Shown here one piece after another: positions 27,015 through 37,737 of a stretch of DNA of 41,808 nucleotides. Position numbers and translations under genes: made by a program. Positions within the stretch are counted from its first letter, which is position 1; every line of letters begins with the position of its first letter. Under the pieces are notes generated by a model. The model did no database searches, was not told the origin of the DNA, and was given only the letters and a program-made list of their open reading frames with translations. The stretch is from contig CAMWNA010000005.1 in NCBI GenBank assembly GCA_947175515.1, positions 1 to 41,808 on the forward strand. The letters run 5' to 3'. The DNA is from an uncultured Clostridia bacterium (GTDB lineage Bacteria; Bacillota; Clostridia; Christensenellales; Borkfalkiaceae).

Positions 27015-28180
27015 TTTCTATTTAATATTGAATCGGCGACTGCCATACCGCTTGTAAACGCCCAGTGCAAATTATATCCGCCGCAATCACCGTCAACGTC
27101 CAATACTTCGCCTGCAAAAAACAAATTTTTAATAAGCCTGCTTTCCAGCTCGTTTGTAACCTCGTCCATTTTAATGCCGCCCTTTGTAACCTGAGCATAA
27201 TCGAAACCGAGCGTGCCCGTCACAGGCAAAGTAAAATTTTTAAGCGTATCGCATATTATTTTTTCGTTATCTGAATTACTGCGCTTTATTACCGCCCTGC
27301 CGATTTGATTGTGCAAGGTTCCTGAAAGAAGTTCGCTTTTTTCACAGCCGTCTTTTTTGTGCAATATAATGCTTTTTTCAATTTCTTCATTTGAAAAATC
27401 GGGCAGAAATTCAATAGAAAGAATTACGTCATGCTTGTCCGTTATATAAGGCGACACGGCAAAAACCGCATTACCCGAAACACCGTAATCGGTAAATATA
27501 ACGTCGCCGCGTTTACGAGCCAGAACTTTGCCGTGTTGCATAGCAGTTAATACGCAATCCGCGCGTATACCCTTTAAAGTTCTGATATGCTCCGTCTGCG
27601 TTTTCAACTGCACGAGCGACGGATACAGCGGAGTTAGCGAATGTCCAAAATAAGCTGCAAGCGCATAGCTTGAACCGTCAGTTTTAAACTGCTTTTGCGC
27701 CTTTCCTCCTGTACACAAAACGAGAAATCGAGATTTTTCAACGCGTGCGCCATTTGTATGTACTTCAAAACCGTAGCCCATACTTATTATCTTTTCTGCT
27801 TTAACGCCTGTAAGCAGAGTGATTTCGGAACTTAGCTGCCTTAAAAAATCATCTGCAAGTGCGGAAGCCTGCTTCCCCGCAGGATAAATTCTTCCGCTTT
27901 CGTCCGCGCAAAAAAGACAGCTGAAAAGCTTTGTTCCGGCATAAGGGTCGCCGCAAGTGAGCCTTTCAACCAAAGCGGAATTCCCGCCGTGGTAATGCTC
28001 CGCCGTCATATCTAAGTTTGAAACGTTGCCCTGCCCGTTGCCCGTTGCGGCAAGTTTCTTGCCGATGCGGTCGCCTGCTTCAATAACGCATATTTTAAGT
28101 TGTTTTCCGCCTTTAACAAGACGCGCGGCGCAGGCAAGACCCGAAGCTCCGCCGCCCACTATTACTACGTCATAATTCAT
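27008..28180 (-). CDS. Aminoacetone oxidase/HI0933-like FAD-binding flavoprotein (BaiN family)
   Basis: MNYDVVIVGGGASGLACAARLVKGGKQLKICVIEAGDRIGKKLAATGNGQGNVSN..., FFAGEVLDVDGDCGGYNLHWAFTSG. Confidence 0.94.
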   Translation of the reverse strand: MNYDVVIVGGGASGLACAARLVKGGKQLKICVIEAGDRIGKKLAATGNGQGNVSNLDMTAEHYHGGNSALVERLTCGDPYAGTKLFSCLFCADESGRIYPAGKQASALADDFLRQLSSEITLLTGVKAEKIISMGYGFEVHTNGARVEKSRFLVLCTGGKAQKQFKTDGSSYALAAYFGHSLTPLYPSLVQLKTQTEHIRTLKGIRADCVLTAMQHGKVLARKRGDVIFTDYGVSGNAVFAVSPYITDKHDVILSIEFLPDFSNEEIEKSIILHKKDGCEKSELLSGTLHNQIGRAVIKRSNSDNEKIICDTLKNFTLPVTGTLGFDYAQVTKGGIKMDEVTNELESRLIKNLFFAGEVLDVDGDCGGYNLHWAFTSGMAVADSILNRKW

Positions 28181-28212
28181 TAACTTAATTTTATAACATA
28201 AGATTTAAAGTG

Positions 28213-28722
28213 TCAACGTTTAATGCCGCATAAAATTTCGTTGAGTTTATCCAAGTGAAGCTTCTCATCCTCTAAAATGCGCGATATAATACTTTTAACC
28301 TTATCGTCTTTAAGTCTTGTAAGCATCTTATTGTAGGACGCTATTGCGCGTCTTTCGGAGATTATATCATCCTCAACCATATTAACGAGATTACGAGAAT
28401 AAGTTACGTATTTAGCCGAATAGAAATTGAACGCCGTCGGAGGATTTTGACAATATATTGGCTGTGCGCCCAATGCCATAATGGTTTTTCCTAAAAGCTC
28501 TAAATGCAGCATCTCGGCTATTGCAATGCTTTCAATGTCACGGGCGTAATCTTTATATCCCTGTTTATCAAAATTGAAATAGTGATAAAAATATTGCAGT
28601 ATTGCGTTCAGCTCTCCCGTAGGGGAAGCATATGCAGGGGATATAACTGCCAGACTGTAAGCATCGGGACACAGCCCTTCGGTAGTAGGAAATTCTTTTT
28701 CAGCCGTTAAAGGTTTTGCCAT
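28213..28722 (-). CDS. Ferritin-like protein (manganese catalase/CotJC-like)
   Basis: GELNAILQYFYHYFNF...IESIAIAEMLHLELLGKTIMALG...DDIISERRAIASYNKML...ILEDEKLHLDKL: carboxylate/His ligand pattern of ferritin-like four-helix proteins. Confidence 0.82.
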   Translation of the reverse strand: MAKPLTAEKEFPTTEGLCPDAYSLAVISPAYASPTGELNAILQYFYHYFNFDKQGYKDYARDIESIAIAEMLHLELLGKTIMALGAQPIYCQNPPTAFNFYSAKYVTYSRNLVNMVEDDIISERRAIASYNKMLTRLKDDKVKSIISRILEDEKLHLDKLNEILCGIKR

Positions 28723-28812
28723 AATATATCCGCGCTCCTTTCGCTTTTACATAATATGAAAAAGCTTTAATTAGGGTGCGTTTATATCACACATAGTACT
28801 TAACTAAATTAT

Positions 28813-28838
28813 AAAAAAGCGGCAGTACGCCGCTTTTT
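28813..28838 (-). terminator. Intrinsic terminator after uvrA
   Basis: AAAAAAGCGGC-agta-(C)GCCGCTTTTTT inverted repeat. Confidence 0.8.
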
Positions 28839-28846
28839 TAATTATA

Positions 28847-31666
28847 TTAAAGTTTTAGCACGCCTTTTAAGAATTGCCCCGTATAACTGTTTTCACAACC
28901 CGCAACGCTTTCCGGATTGCCGCAAACGACAACCGTTCCGCCCTTATCACCGCCTTCGGGACCAAGGTCAATTATCCAGTCCGCCGTCTTTATTACGTCA
29001 AGATTATGCTCGATTACGAGGACGGTATTTCCGCCGCTTCTCAGCCGCGCCATAATGTTTACGAGTTTATCTACGTCATAGCTGTGAAGTCCCGTCGTCG
29101 GCTCGTCAAGAATATAGAAAGTTTTGCCCGTACTGCGTTTTGAAAGCTCGGTAGCAAGTTTCACACGCTGGGCTTCGCCGCCCGAAAGCGTTGTAGCGCT
29201 CTGCCCGAGTTTTATATATCCAAGACCAACGTCGCAAAGAGTTGAAAGCTTGTTATGGATTGCCGTAACGGGTTTAAAAAATTCCGTTGCTTCCTCAACC
29301 GTCATTTCAAGAACGTCGGATATGCTCTTGCCCTTGTACTTGACGTCAAGCGTTTCGCGGTTGTAGCGCTTACCTCCGCATACTTCGCACGGAACGTAAA
29401 TATCAGGCAGAAAGTGCATTTCAATCTGAATTATGCCGTCGCCTTTACAGTGTTCGCATCTGCCGCCCGCAACGTTAAATGAAAATCTTCCGCTCTTGTA
29501 TCCGCGTTCCTTTGCATCAGGAGTCGCCGCAAACAAATCGCGTATCATTGTAAACACTCCGGTATACGTTGCCGGATTACTCCTAGGCGTTCTACCTATC
29601 GGCTGTTGGTCGATTGCTATGACCTTGTCAAAATATTCAATTCCCTCAAAGGATTTGAACGAGCCGAGCTGTTGCCTTGCACCGTTTAAATTGTTAGCCA
29701 GATACGGATAAATGATTTCATTAACAAGGCTTGATTTGCCGCTACCGGAAACGCCTGTAACCGCCGTAATAAGCCCTACGGGAATTTCAACCGAAATATT
29801 TTTAAGATTGTTCTGTTTGCAACCGCTTACTTTTAGCACTCTGCCATCGGGCTTCACCCGCACTTCCGGCACTTCTATCTTTCTTCTACCGGCAAGGAAG
29901 TCGCCGGTTATAGAGCGCGGCTCCTTCATAATATCTTCAAGCGAACCGCAGGCAACTACCTCGCCGCCGTGAACGCCGGCACGCGGACCAATATCCACAA
30001 TATAGTCGGCTGCACGCATCGTGTCCTCGTCGTGTTCGACTACTATGAGCGTATTCCCCAAATCCCTCAAGCCCAACAAAGAGTTTAGAAGCTTCTGATT
30101 ATCGCGCTGGTGAAGTCCGATGCTCGGCTCGTCAAGAATATACAAAACTCCCGTCAATGCGCTTCCGATTTGTGTCGCAAGGCGTATACGTTGGCTTTCA
30201 CCGCCCGAAAGCGTTGCCGCGCTTCTGGAAAGAGTTAAATAACCAAGCCCCACGTTTCTCAAAAAACTTAAACGACTGTTAATTTCCTTTATTATGCTGT
30301 CAGCAATCAAATGGTCTGTCTTACTGAAAAAACCGAAGTCAGTGAAATCGGATAAATCGTCAACCGACATATCACAAACCTGCATAATATTTTTACCGCC
30401 AACCGTTACGGCAAGCGCTTCCTTTCTGAGCCTTTTGCCATGGCAGGCAGGACAGTCGGATGTACGCATATACCTCTCTATATCCCACTTCACGCCTTCT
30501 GACGAGGTTTGGTTATATCTACGCTGTAAATTAGCGGCAAAGCCTTCCCACGCCGTTTTATAGCTGCCCGAAAATTTGAACGCGTTATACGTTAAATCAA
30601 TCTGCTCGCCGCCGTTACCGAACATCAGCATTTCATATATGCCATCAGGCAAGTCTTTTACCGGCACATCAAGCGAAAAATTATAAACCTTGGAAAGCGA
30701 ATTCAGATACATCTGGGTCATAGACGAGGAATCCAGATTCCAGCCGCTTATCTTAATTGCACCGTCCCTTAACGTTTTGGTTTTGTCCGGACAGATTAAA
30801 TCAGGGTCTATAATCTGTTTGAAGCCGAGGCCCGAACACTCGGGACAAGCGCCCCAAGGTGTATTGAAAGAAAATAAACGCGGCTCGATTTCCTCGATTG
30901 AAATTCCGCAGTCGGGACAGGCGTATTTTGAAGAATACAGCTCCTCCGTGCCGTCGCAATCGATTATGACAAGTCCGTCCGCAAGATTTAACGCTGCCTC
31001 CAAGCTGTCCGTCAGTCGTTTTAAAATTCCGTCCTTTAAAATAAGCCTGTCCAAAATTACCGAAACGTTGTGTCGGATATTTTTTTCAAGACGTATTTCT
31101 TCCTGCAAATCGTAAACTATACCATCGATTTTTACTCTGCCGTAACCGCTCTTTTTGTAGCTTGCAAGCTCCTTTACAAACTCGCCCTTTTTGCCGCGCA
31201 CAACGGGGGCTTCCACCATAATTTTACTGCCCTCAGGCTTGGTCATAACCCTGTCGGCAATTTCATCTACCGTCTGGCGGCGGATTTCTCTGCCGCACTC
31301 GGGGCAGTGAGGTATTCCAACGCGCGCGAATAAAAGACGGAAATAATCGTAAATTTCCGTAACTGTACCAACCGTTGAGCGCGGATTGTGCGAAGTGGTT
31401 TTTTGGTCGATTGAAATTGCAGGTGAAAGCCCGTCTATAAGCTCAACGTCGGGTTTTTCCATTTGCCCTAAAAACTGACGCGCATAAGAGGATAAGCTTT
31501 CAATATATCTCCTCTGCCCCTCGGCAAAAATCGTATCGAAAGCGAGCGTTGATTTGCCGCTGCCCGAAAGCCCCGTAAACACCGTGAGCGTGTTACGCGG
31601 TATATGAACGTCAACGTTCTTTAAATTATTTTCTTTTGCACCTTTTACAAAAATTTCTTCTTTCAT
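28847..31666 (-). CDS. uvrA: Excinuclease ABC subunit UvrA
   Basis: [38 protein letters not shown], zinc motifs, [46 protein letters not shown]. Confidence 0.99.
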   Translation of the reverse strand: MKEEIFVKGAKENNLKNVDVHIPRNTLTVFTGLSGSGKSTLAFDTIFAEGQRRYIESLSSYARQFLGQMEKPDVELIDGLSPAISIDQKTTSHNPRSTVGTVTEIYDYFRLLFARVGIPHCPECGREIRRQTVDEIADRVMTKPEGSKIMVEAPVVRGKKGEFVKELASYKKSGYGRVKIDGIVYDLQEEIRLEKNIRHNVSVILDRLILKDGILKRLTDSLEAALNLADGLVIIDCDGTEELYSSKYACPDCGISIEEIEPRLFSFNTPWGACPECSGLGFKQIIDPDLICPDKTKTLRDGAIKISGWNLDSSSMTQMYLNSLSKVYNFSLDVPVKDLPDGIYEMLMFGNGGEQIDLTYNAFKFSGSYKTAWEGFAANLQRRYNQTSSEGVKWDIERYMRTSDCPACHGKRLRKEALAVTVGGKNIMQVCDMSVDDLSDFTDFGFFSKTDHLIADSIIKEINSRLSFLRNVGLGYLTLSRSAATLSGGESQRIRLATQIGSALTGVLYILDEPSIGLHQRDNQKLLNSLLGLRDLGNTLIVVEHDEDTMRAADYIVDIGPRAGVHGGEVVACGSLEDIMKEPRSITGDFLAGRRKIEVPEVRVKPDGRVLKVSGCKQNNLKNISVEIPVGLITAVTGVSGSGKSSLVNEIIYPYLANNLNGARQQLGSFKSFEGIEYFDKVIAIDQQPIGRTPRSNPATYTGVFTMIRDLFAATPDAKERGYKSGRFSFNVAGGRCEHCKGDGIIQIEMHFLPDIYVPCEVCGGKRYNRETLDVKYKGKSISDVLEMTVEEATEFFKPVTAIHNKLSTLCDVGLGYIKLGQSATTLSGGEAQRVKLATELSKRSTGKTFYILDEPTTGLHSYDVDKLVNIMARLRSGGNTVLVIEHNLDVIKTADWIIDLGPEGGDKGGTVVVCGNPESVAGCENSYTGQFLKGVLKL

Positions 31667-33636
31667 TGCTTTTTACTTTTCAATAACCTTTTTTTAAGTT
31701 CGGTAATAGTATTGCGTATTTCTATCGCCTTTTCAAAATCAAGCTGAGCCGAAGCAATTTTCATAAGCGCTTTCAGCTTCTCAATTTCCTTTGGAATGTC
31801 GGCAAGCTTAATATCGTCCGCAGATGATTTTTTGCCGGTTATTCCGATAGTGTTTTTAACTTCCTTTATTATAGTTTTCGGAATTATCCCGTGTTCCTTA
31901 TTATACTGCGACTGAATTTTACGGCGGCGTTCGGTTTCATCCAATGCGCGGCGCATACTGCCGGTTATAGTATCGGCGTACATTATAACCCTGCCTTCGG
32001 CGTTTCTCGCCGCCCTGCCTATCGTCTGAACGAGCGACGTTTCACTTCTTAAAAAACCTTCCTTATCGGCGTCAAGTATTGCTACGAGCTTGACTTCGGG
32101 AAGATCTAACCCCTCCCTTAAAAGGTTTATTCCGCACAGCACGTCAAATTCGCCGCTTCTTAGTCCGTTAATAATATCTATTCGTTCCAGCGCGTCAATG
32201 TCGCTGTGCATATACCTGACCTTAAGAGAATGTTCCTTTAAATAGTCTGTCAGGCTTTCAGCCATTCGCTTGGTCATAGTTGTAACCAGCACCCTGCCGC
32301 CCTCTGAAATTACCCCTTTAATCTCGCCGAGCAAATCGTCAATCTGCCCTTTGGTCGGACGAACGGAAACTTCGGGATCAATAAGTCCTGTTGGGCGGAT
32401 AAGCTGTTCCACAATGTTCCCCGCCTGTTCCATCTCATACGGCGCAGGCGTTGCCGAAACGCATATCAGTTGCGGTACGCGTGCGTCAAACTCTTCAAAG
32501 GTCAAAGGTCGGTTATCATAAGCTGATTTAAGACGGAAGCCGTATCCTACTAAGTTATCCTTTCGAGAGCGGTCGCCGTGATACATAGCGCGGATTTGCG
32601 GTATAGTCATATGACTTTCGTCTATAAAGACTAGAAACCTGCCTGTGGGAAAATAGTCCAAAAGCGTGAACGACGGCTCGCCTGCCGTCCTGCCGTCAAA
32701 GTAGCGGCTGTAATTTTCAACGCCGCTGCAGTAGCCTATTTCACGCATCATTTCAAGGTCGCAAGTCGTGCGCTGTTCAAGGCGCTGCGCTTCCAAAAGC
32801 TTACCGTCGTCACGGAAAGCTTTTACCTCATCCTGCATATCGCGTTCAATCATGGAAAGCGCACTTTTCATTTTATCCGAGCCTACCGCATACTGGCTTG
32901 CCGGAAAAATGAGAACGTGCTTTAATTCGGAAATTATGTTGCCTGTCAGCGCGTCCTCTTCGCAAATTCTTTCTATTTCATCCCCGAAAAATTCCACGCG
33001 TATGGCAACCTCAGAATTGCTTGCTGGAAAAACTTCAACCGTGTCTCCGCGAACCCTGAACGAGGCGCGTTTAAAGTCAATATCGCGTCTTGCGTATTGA
33101 ATTTCAACCAGCTTTCTTAAAAGCTCGTCACGCTCCATAGTGTCGCCGGGGCGAAGGGAAATAGCAAGACGGAAATATTCCTCGGGTGCGCCTAAACCGT
33201 AAATACAGCTTACCGAAGCAACGACGATAACGTCCTCCCTTTCGCCGAGCGAGCTGGTTGCAGAGTTCCTGAGTTTATCGATTTCATCGTTAAGACTCAT
33301 ATCCTTTTCAATATAAGTATCGGTGGAAGGTATATAGCTTTCAGGCTGATAATAGTCGTAATAGCTGACAAAATACTCCACCCTGTTCTTTGGAAAAAAT
33401 TCCTTAAATTCGTTGCAAAGCTGTGCGGCAAGAGTTTTATTGTGCGCAATAACCAGCGTCGGGCGGTTTACGTTTTTAATAACGTTAGCCATAGTAAAAG
33501 TTTTACCGCTACCCGTAACACCGACGAGAACCTGAGTACGGATACCGTCTAAAATACCTTCCGTAAGGCTTTCAATCGCCTGCGGCTGGTCGCCCGTAGG
33601 ATTGAATTTTGACTGCAATTCGAATTTCATTTTCAA
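31663..33636 (-). CDS. uvrB: Excinuclease ABC subunit UvrB
   Basis: [45 protein letters not shown]-type motif, C-terminal UVR motif. 4-nt overlap with uvrA. Confidence 0.99.
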   Translation of the reverse strand: MKMKFELQSKFNPTGDQPQAIESLTEGILDGIRTQVLVGVTGSGKTFTMANVIKNVNRPTLVIAHNKTLAAQLCNEFKEFFPKNRVEYFVSYYDYYQPESYIPSTDTYIEKDMSLNDEIDKLRNSATSSLGEREDVIVVASVSCIYGLGAPEEYFRLAISLRPGDTMERDELLRKLVEIQYARRDIDFKRASFRVRGDTVEVFPASNSEVAIRVEFFGDEIERICEEDALTGNIISELKHVLIFPASQYAVGSDKMKSALSMIERDMQDEVKAFRDDGKLLEAQRLEQRTTCDLEMMREIGYCSGVENYSRYFDGRTAGEPSFTLLDYFPTGRFLVFIDESHMTIPQIRAMYHGDRSRKDNLVGYGFRLKSAYDNRPLTFEEFDARVPQLICVSATPAPYEMEQAGNIVEQLIRPTGLIDPEVSVRPTKGQIDDLLGEIKGVISEGGRVLVTTMTKRMAESLTDYLKEHSLKVRYMHSDIDALERIDIINGLRSGEFDVLCGINLLREGLDLPEVKLVAILDADKEGFLRSETSLVQTIGRAARNAEGRVIMYADTITGSMRRALDETERRRKIQSQYNKEHGIIPKTIIKEVKNTIGITGKKSSADDIKLADIPKEIEKLKALMKIASAQLDFEKAIEIRNTITELKKRLLKSKKQ

Positions 33637-33704
33637 TAAAAATTATATCCTGTTTTAATAATTTTTACAACTGCATTCACCTGTTTGCAACAAAAACAAG
33701 TAAG

Positions 33705-33718
33705 CGAACATACGTTCC
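33705..33718 (-). promoter_or_regulatory. LexA (SOS) box of uvrBA
   Basis: CGAACATACGTTCC, exact match to the Bacillus-type LexA/DinR consensus CGAACRNRYGTTYC, directly downstream of the -10. Confidence 0.9.
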
Positions 33719-33747
33719 ATTATACCATTAAGGCGCTATGCTGTCAA
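33719..33747 (-). promoter_or_regulatory. uvrBA promoter (TTGACA-N17-TATAAT)
   Basis: Reverse complement TTGACA GCATAGCGCCTTAATGG TATAAT. Confidence 0.9.
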
Positions 33748-33761
33748 ATGATTTAATGAAA

Positions 33762-33787
33762 ATAGCCGCCAATATAGGCGGCTTGAA
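33762..33787 (-). terminator. Hairpin downstream of the histidine kinase gene
   Basis: AAGCCGCC-tatatt-GGCGGCT on the reverse strand followed by ATTTTCATT. Confidence 0.65.
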
Positions 33788-33794
33788 ATATTTA

Positions 33795-35204
33795 TTAAGC
33801 TTCAATTTTTTCCGGCACGGACGGAAAGTCGACCCAAAACGACGAGCCCTTCCCCGATTCGGATTCGACTCCGAAATCAAACGAATGATTTTCAAGAATT
33901 ATTTTGACGATATTAAGCCCGAGCCCCGTACCCTTAACTGGTCGGGAATGGTTTTCTTTAACGCGGTAGTATCTGTTCCATATTTCAGGCAACTCGTCTT
34001 TGGAAATGCCCTTGCCTGTATCTTTTATGGTGAGCTTTATCCGCTCGTCGGTAAGACTCTTTTTAAGGCTTATGAACACCGTTTTATCTCCGCCCGTATA
34101 ATTGACCGCATTCCCCATAAGATTATATATTACCTGACCTATTTTTTCCTCGTCGGCGCGCGTATACAGGTTAGCGTCTATATCGACCATAAACTTATAG
34201 CCTTGGGTTTCCTGCAGGTAGTCGAATTTATTTATTATTCCGTAAAGAAATTCAGTAAGATTGAAAACCTTGGCATTTATTGCGTCCAGTCCCGAATTTA
34301 CTTTAGAAACGCTTAAAACGTCGTTTACCAGTCCTGTAAGTCTGTCCGCCTCATCAATAATAACTTGCAAATGCTTTTCGCGCTTTTCCGGATTGTCACC
34401 CGAAATTTCGCGTATCATAGAAGCATAAGCCTTTATCATTGTCAACGGAGTTTTTAAATCGTGTGAAACGTTTGCTAAAAGCTCGCGCTGGAAATCGCCG
34501 CTTTTCTTAACTTCATCGCGCACAGAGTTCAGTGTATCCGATAAATCGGCAAGCTCCCGATACTCCGCGTTTGCAAAATTTACGTTAAAATCGCCCTTTG
34601 AAAAGCGCACGGCGGTAGTTGATAGATTTTTAATACCGTCGGACAGCTTTTGCGAAATAGTGTAAGATACCAACACCGCCACAAGCAGTACAACCGCACC
34701 GGCTATTATAAAGTAACCGAGCAAAACTTTCGTAGCGCTGCGGATAATTTTCAGGGAGTAGCTTGCAACCATAAAGCTTCCGCCGCCGTAATCTACCGCA
34801 GTTGCATAGTTTAGGTTGCTGTTTTCCACGTACAGCACGGAACCTCCGCCGCCTACAGCATTAAGACGGTTAATTATACCATCTATTTTTTCGTTCCATT
34901 CGCCTTCCGTTACACCGAAAGGAAGCAGAACTTCACCGTCCGGCGCTACGATATAAACGTTTATACCGTCATTTGCATAGCCGCGCAGATAATCGGAAAT
35001 TTCTTTCTCGTTCGCGGTTTTAATGAATGCGGATATTTCACTGCCTGTATGCGTAAGTCTGTCGCGAGCCTGCGCGTCCATACTGTTTTTAACGAATATG
35101 AAACAAACCACTTCCACCAGAACGGTAAGAAGAACTGCAAGCAACAGGAAGTATTTTAAAAGTACTTTATTTATGCTTTTAGGGCATTTAGTTCTACACT
35201 TCAA
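33795..35204 (-). CDS. Sensor histidine kinase
   Basis: Two TM segments, HAMP-like linker, H-box LLANVSHDLKTPLTMIKAYASMI, N-box NLMGNAVNYTG, DTGKGISKDELPEIWNRYYR, GTGLGLNIVK. TTG start overlapping the regulator stop. Confidence 0.95.
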   Translation of the reverse strand: MKCRTKCPKSINKVLLKYFLLLAVLLTVLVEVVCFIFVKNSMDAQARDRLTHTGSEISAFIKTANEKEISDYLRGYANDGINVYIVAPDGEVLLPFGVTEGEWNEKIDGIINRLNAVGGGGSVLYVENSNLNYATAVDYGGGSFMVASYSLKIIRSATKVLLGYFIIAGAVVLLVAVLVSYTISQKLSDGIKNLSTTAVRFSKGDFNVNFANAEYRELADLSDTLNSVRDEVKKSGDFQRELLANVSHDLKTPLTMIKAYASMIREISGDNPEKREKHLQVIIDEADRLTGLVNDVLSVSKVNSGLDAINAKVFNLTEFLYGIINKFDYLQETQGYKFMVDIDANLYTRADEEKIGQVIYNLMGNAVNYTGGDKTVFISLKKSLTDERIKLTIKDTGKGISKDELPEIWNRYYRVKENHSRPVKGTGLGLNIVKIILENHSFDFGVESESGKGSSFWVDFPSVPEKIEA

Positions 35205-35865
35205 ATTTGTATCCGAGTCCCCTTAAAGTAACTATAAATTTCCTGTATTGTTTCAGGTTTGAACGCAGCATCTTAATGTGCGTATCGACAGTGCGGTCGT
35301 CGCCGTAAAAATCAAACCCCCAAACGTCCAGCAACAATTTTTCGCGCGTTAACGCAATGCCCTTATTCTTTACAAAGTAAAATAATATTTCGTATTCCTT
35401 AGGTGTGAGTTCAGCTTTTTCGCCGTCAACGTAAACGTTTCTGCCAACCATATCAATAGTCAAGCCTTCGAAAGTTAAAATCTCTTTATTCGTATCGTCG
35501 CCTTTTCTGCGCTTTGTTACGGCGTTAATACGCGCCATAACTTCCTTTGGTGAAAAAGGCTTTGTAACGTAGTCGTCAACGCCCATTTCAAAGCCGAAAA
35601 GCTTATCGTATTCCTCACCGCGTGCGGAAAGCATTATCACGGGAATATCCTTGATTTTTTTTATTTCTTTAACGGCGGAAAATCCGTCAAGCCGCGGCAT
35701 CATAACGTCCATTAAAATTATATCAAAGTCATTGTCGCGGCACATTTTAACGGCTTCCATACCGTCCGCCGCTTCGTATGCGGTTCCGCCCTCGAATTCC
35801 ACGTATTCTTTCAATACGCCCCTTATCATTTCTTCGTCGTCTACAATAAGAACTTTCATTTGCAT
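35194..35865 (-). CDS. OmpR/PhoB-type response regulator
   Basis: VLIVDDEEMIRGVLKEYVEFEGG, DIILMDVMMPRLDGF, VTKPFSPKEVMARI, winged-helix C-terminus. Confidence 0.97.
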   Translation of the reverse strand: MQMKVLIVDDEEMIRGVLKEYVEFEGGTAYEAADGMEAVKMCRDNDFDIILMDVMMPRLDGFSAVKEIKKIKDIPVIMLSARGEEYDKLFGFEMGVDDYVTKPFSPKEVMARINAVTKRRKGDDTNKEILTFEGLTIDMVGRNVYVDGEKAELTPKEYEILFYFVKNKGIALTREKLLLDVWGFDFYGDDRTVDTHIKMLRSNLKQYRKFIVTLRGLGYKFEV

Positions 35866-35934
35866 CCTCCCGTATTTATAATAAACCTTTATAGTTCGGA
35901 TAAAATATCCGCGATATGAAATATAGGTGAAATT

Positions 35935-36387
35935 TTACAATTTTTTTATAAAAAATATTTCCATTGGCTGTTTCAGCGGCGCTTCGTCTAGCACAAGACA
36001 GCCGCATTCCTTATAGCCGATTTTGCGGTAAAAATGCTGCGCCTGTTCATCGGCTTGTGTTGAAAGCAAAAGTGCGTTAAAGCCTCTTTCTTTCAGCATG
36101 TTTTCAAATAAGCGCATTGCCTCCCTTCCATTGCCGCAGCCTCTGTATTCCGGCAGAAGTTTTATAAGCGGCAAAAACGGCAGATTATCCCAAAACATAT
36201 TGTAGCAAATAACGCCCGCCATTTCCCCCTCCGATAAGATTAAAAAACCTGTACGCGAGATTACTCTGTTATTAAACGCATCCTCCGAGCAATGCCCGTC
36301 CATGGATAACCAAAACTTTTTATCGCCCTGCGTTACAGCTTTTAACTCAACCATAAAACTACTCCTATTACTGATTAAGTCTAACAT
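35935..36387 (-). CDS. GNAT family N-acetyltransferase
   Basis: LLPEYRGCGNGREAMRLFENMLKERGFNALLLSTQADEQAQHFYRKIGYKECG. Confidence 0.88.
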   Translation of the reverse strand: MLDLISNRSSFMVELKAVTQGDKKFWLSMDGHCSEDAFNNRVISRTGFLILSEGEMAGVICYNMFWDNLPFLPLIKLLPEYRGCGNGREAMRLFENMLKERGFNALLLSTQADEQAQHFYRKIGYKECGCLVLDEAPLKQPMEIFFIKKL

Positions 36388-36419
36388 AAAAATTTTTTCA
36401 AGTCAATTGAGCAAAAGGG

Positions 36420-36448
36420 TTGACGGACACGCATATTGCCGTTATAAT
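36420..36448 (+). promoter_or_regulatory. Promoter of the TIGR03916/TIGR03915 pair (TTGACG-N17-TATAAT)
   Basis: TTGACG 36420-36425, TATAAT 36443-36448. Confidence 0.75.
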
Positions 36449-36483
36449 AGTAATATAAACATTTGTTTGTATGGCGTAAAATT

Positions 36484-37737
36484 ATGATTGACGAAGATAA
36501 ACTTGAAATTTTAGTTGAAGGCGCGAAGTATGACGTTTCCTGTTCCTCTTCCGGATCGCGCAGGGCGAACGTAAAAGGCGGCATAGGCAACGGTTCGGGA
36601 AGCGGCATTTGCCATTCATTCACACCCGACGGCAGATGCATATCTCTTTTGAAGCTTTTAATGAGCAACGAATGTATTTACGATTGCGAGTACTGCCCGA
36701 ACAGGCGCAGTGCGGACGTTCGGCGCGCTCGGCTTACGCCCGACGAGGTATGCGAACTTGTAATAAACTTTTATAAACGCAACTATATAGAGGGGCTGTT
36801 TCTATCCTCTGCGGTATTCGACAGTCCCGACAAAACTATGGAGCTTTTATATGAAACGGTGTTAAAGCTGAGAAAGGTTTACAGCTTCAACGGCTATATC
36901 CACCTTAAAGGCATACCCCACGCAGACTCTGCGATTGTCATGAAGGCGGCGCGCCTTGCAGACAGAATGAGCTATAATATAGAACTTCCCAGCGAACAGT
37001 CGTTAAAGCTGCTTGCGCCGCAAAAGACAAAGCAAAGCCTGCTTCTGCCTATGAAAGGACTAAACGAAGCCATCGAGTACGACAAGCAAAATAAAGTAAG
37101 ACACGGAAAGGTTTTACCTGCAGGACAGACCACTCAGATGATTATAGGCGCATCACCCGAAAGCGACGGACAGATATTAAGGCTTACCGAGGCGCTGTAC
37201 AACAATATGAAATTGAAAAGGGTTTACTACTCCTCCTATGTTCCCGTAGTGCAAAGCAATAAACTGCCGACCGTCGGTGCAGGGCTATTGCGTGAACACA
37301 GACTGTATCAGGCAGACTGGCTGATACGTTTTTACGGCTTTAACGTGAGTGAAATATGCGAAGAAGGTGAAAACCTTTCACCAGAATACGACCCGAAGTG
37401 TGCATGGGCATTGAGGCACATGCAGTTATTCCCTGTTGAAATAAACACTGCGCCGCTGGAAATGCTGTTACGCGTGCCGGGGATTGGCGCAAAAAGCGCT
37501 TACCGAATTACAGAAGCGCGGAGATTTTGTGCGCTGGACTTCGATAATCTTGCAAAAATGCGCATAGTATTAAAGAGGGCGAAGCACTTTATAACGTGCA
37601 AAGGCAAATTCTACGGCTCAGACAGCTATTCGCAGATTAAATGTGCGTTGCTGCTTGCCTCCGGCGGAGCAAACGAACAGCTTTCAATGTTTTCAGAAAC
37701 CTCCACCGCCGTTTCCGCACTCACCGGTGAATTATGA
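36484..37737 (+). CDS. Putative DNA modification/repair radical SAM protein (TIGR03916-like)
   Basis: Radical SAM CIYDCEYC (CX3CX2C); C-terminal helix-hairpin-helix LEMLLRVPGIGAKSAYRITEAR. Start set to MIDEDKLEIL at 36484. Confidence 0.92.
   Translation: MIDEDKLEILVEGAKYDVSCSSSGSRRANVKGGIGNGSGSGICHSFTPDGRCISLLKLLMSNECIYDCEYCPNRRSADVRRARLTPDEVCELVINFYKRNYIEGLFLSSAVFDSPDKTMELLYETVLKLRKVYSFNGYIHLKGIPHADSAIVMKAARLADRMSYNIELPSEQSLKLLAPQKTKQSLLLPMKGLNEAIEYDKQNKVRHGKVLPAGQTTQMIIGASPESDGQILRLTEALYNNMKLKRVYYSSYVPVVQSNKLPTVGAGLLREHRLYQADWLIRFYGFNVSEICEEGENLSPEYDPKCAWALRHMQLFPVEINTAPLEMLLRVPGIGAKSAYRITEARRFCALDFDNLAKMRIVLKRAKHFITCKGKFYGSDSYSQIKCALLLASGGANEQLSMFSETSTAVSALTGEL

Noticed and set aside
33738-34316. 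192-aa plus-strand ORF
   Set aside because: Antisense to the histidine kinase 3' end and the uvrB promoter region; no domain-like composition or RBS.
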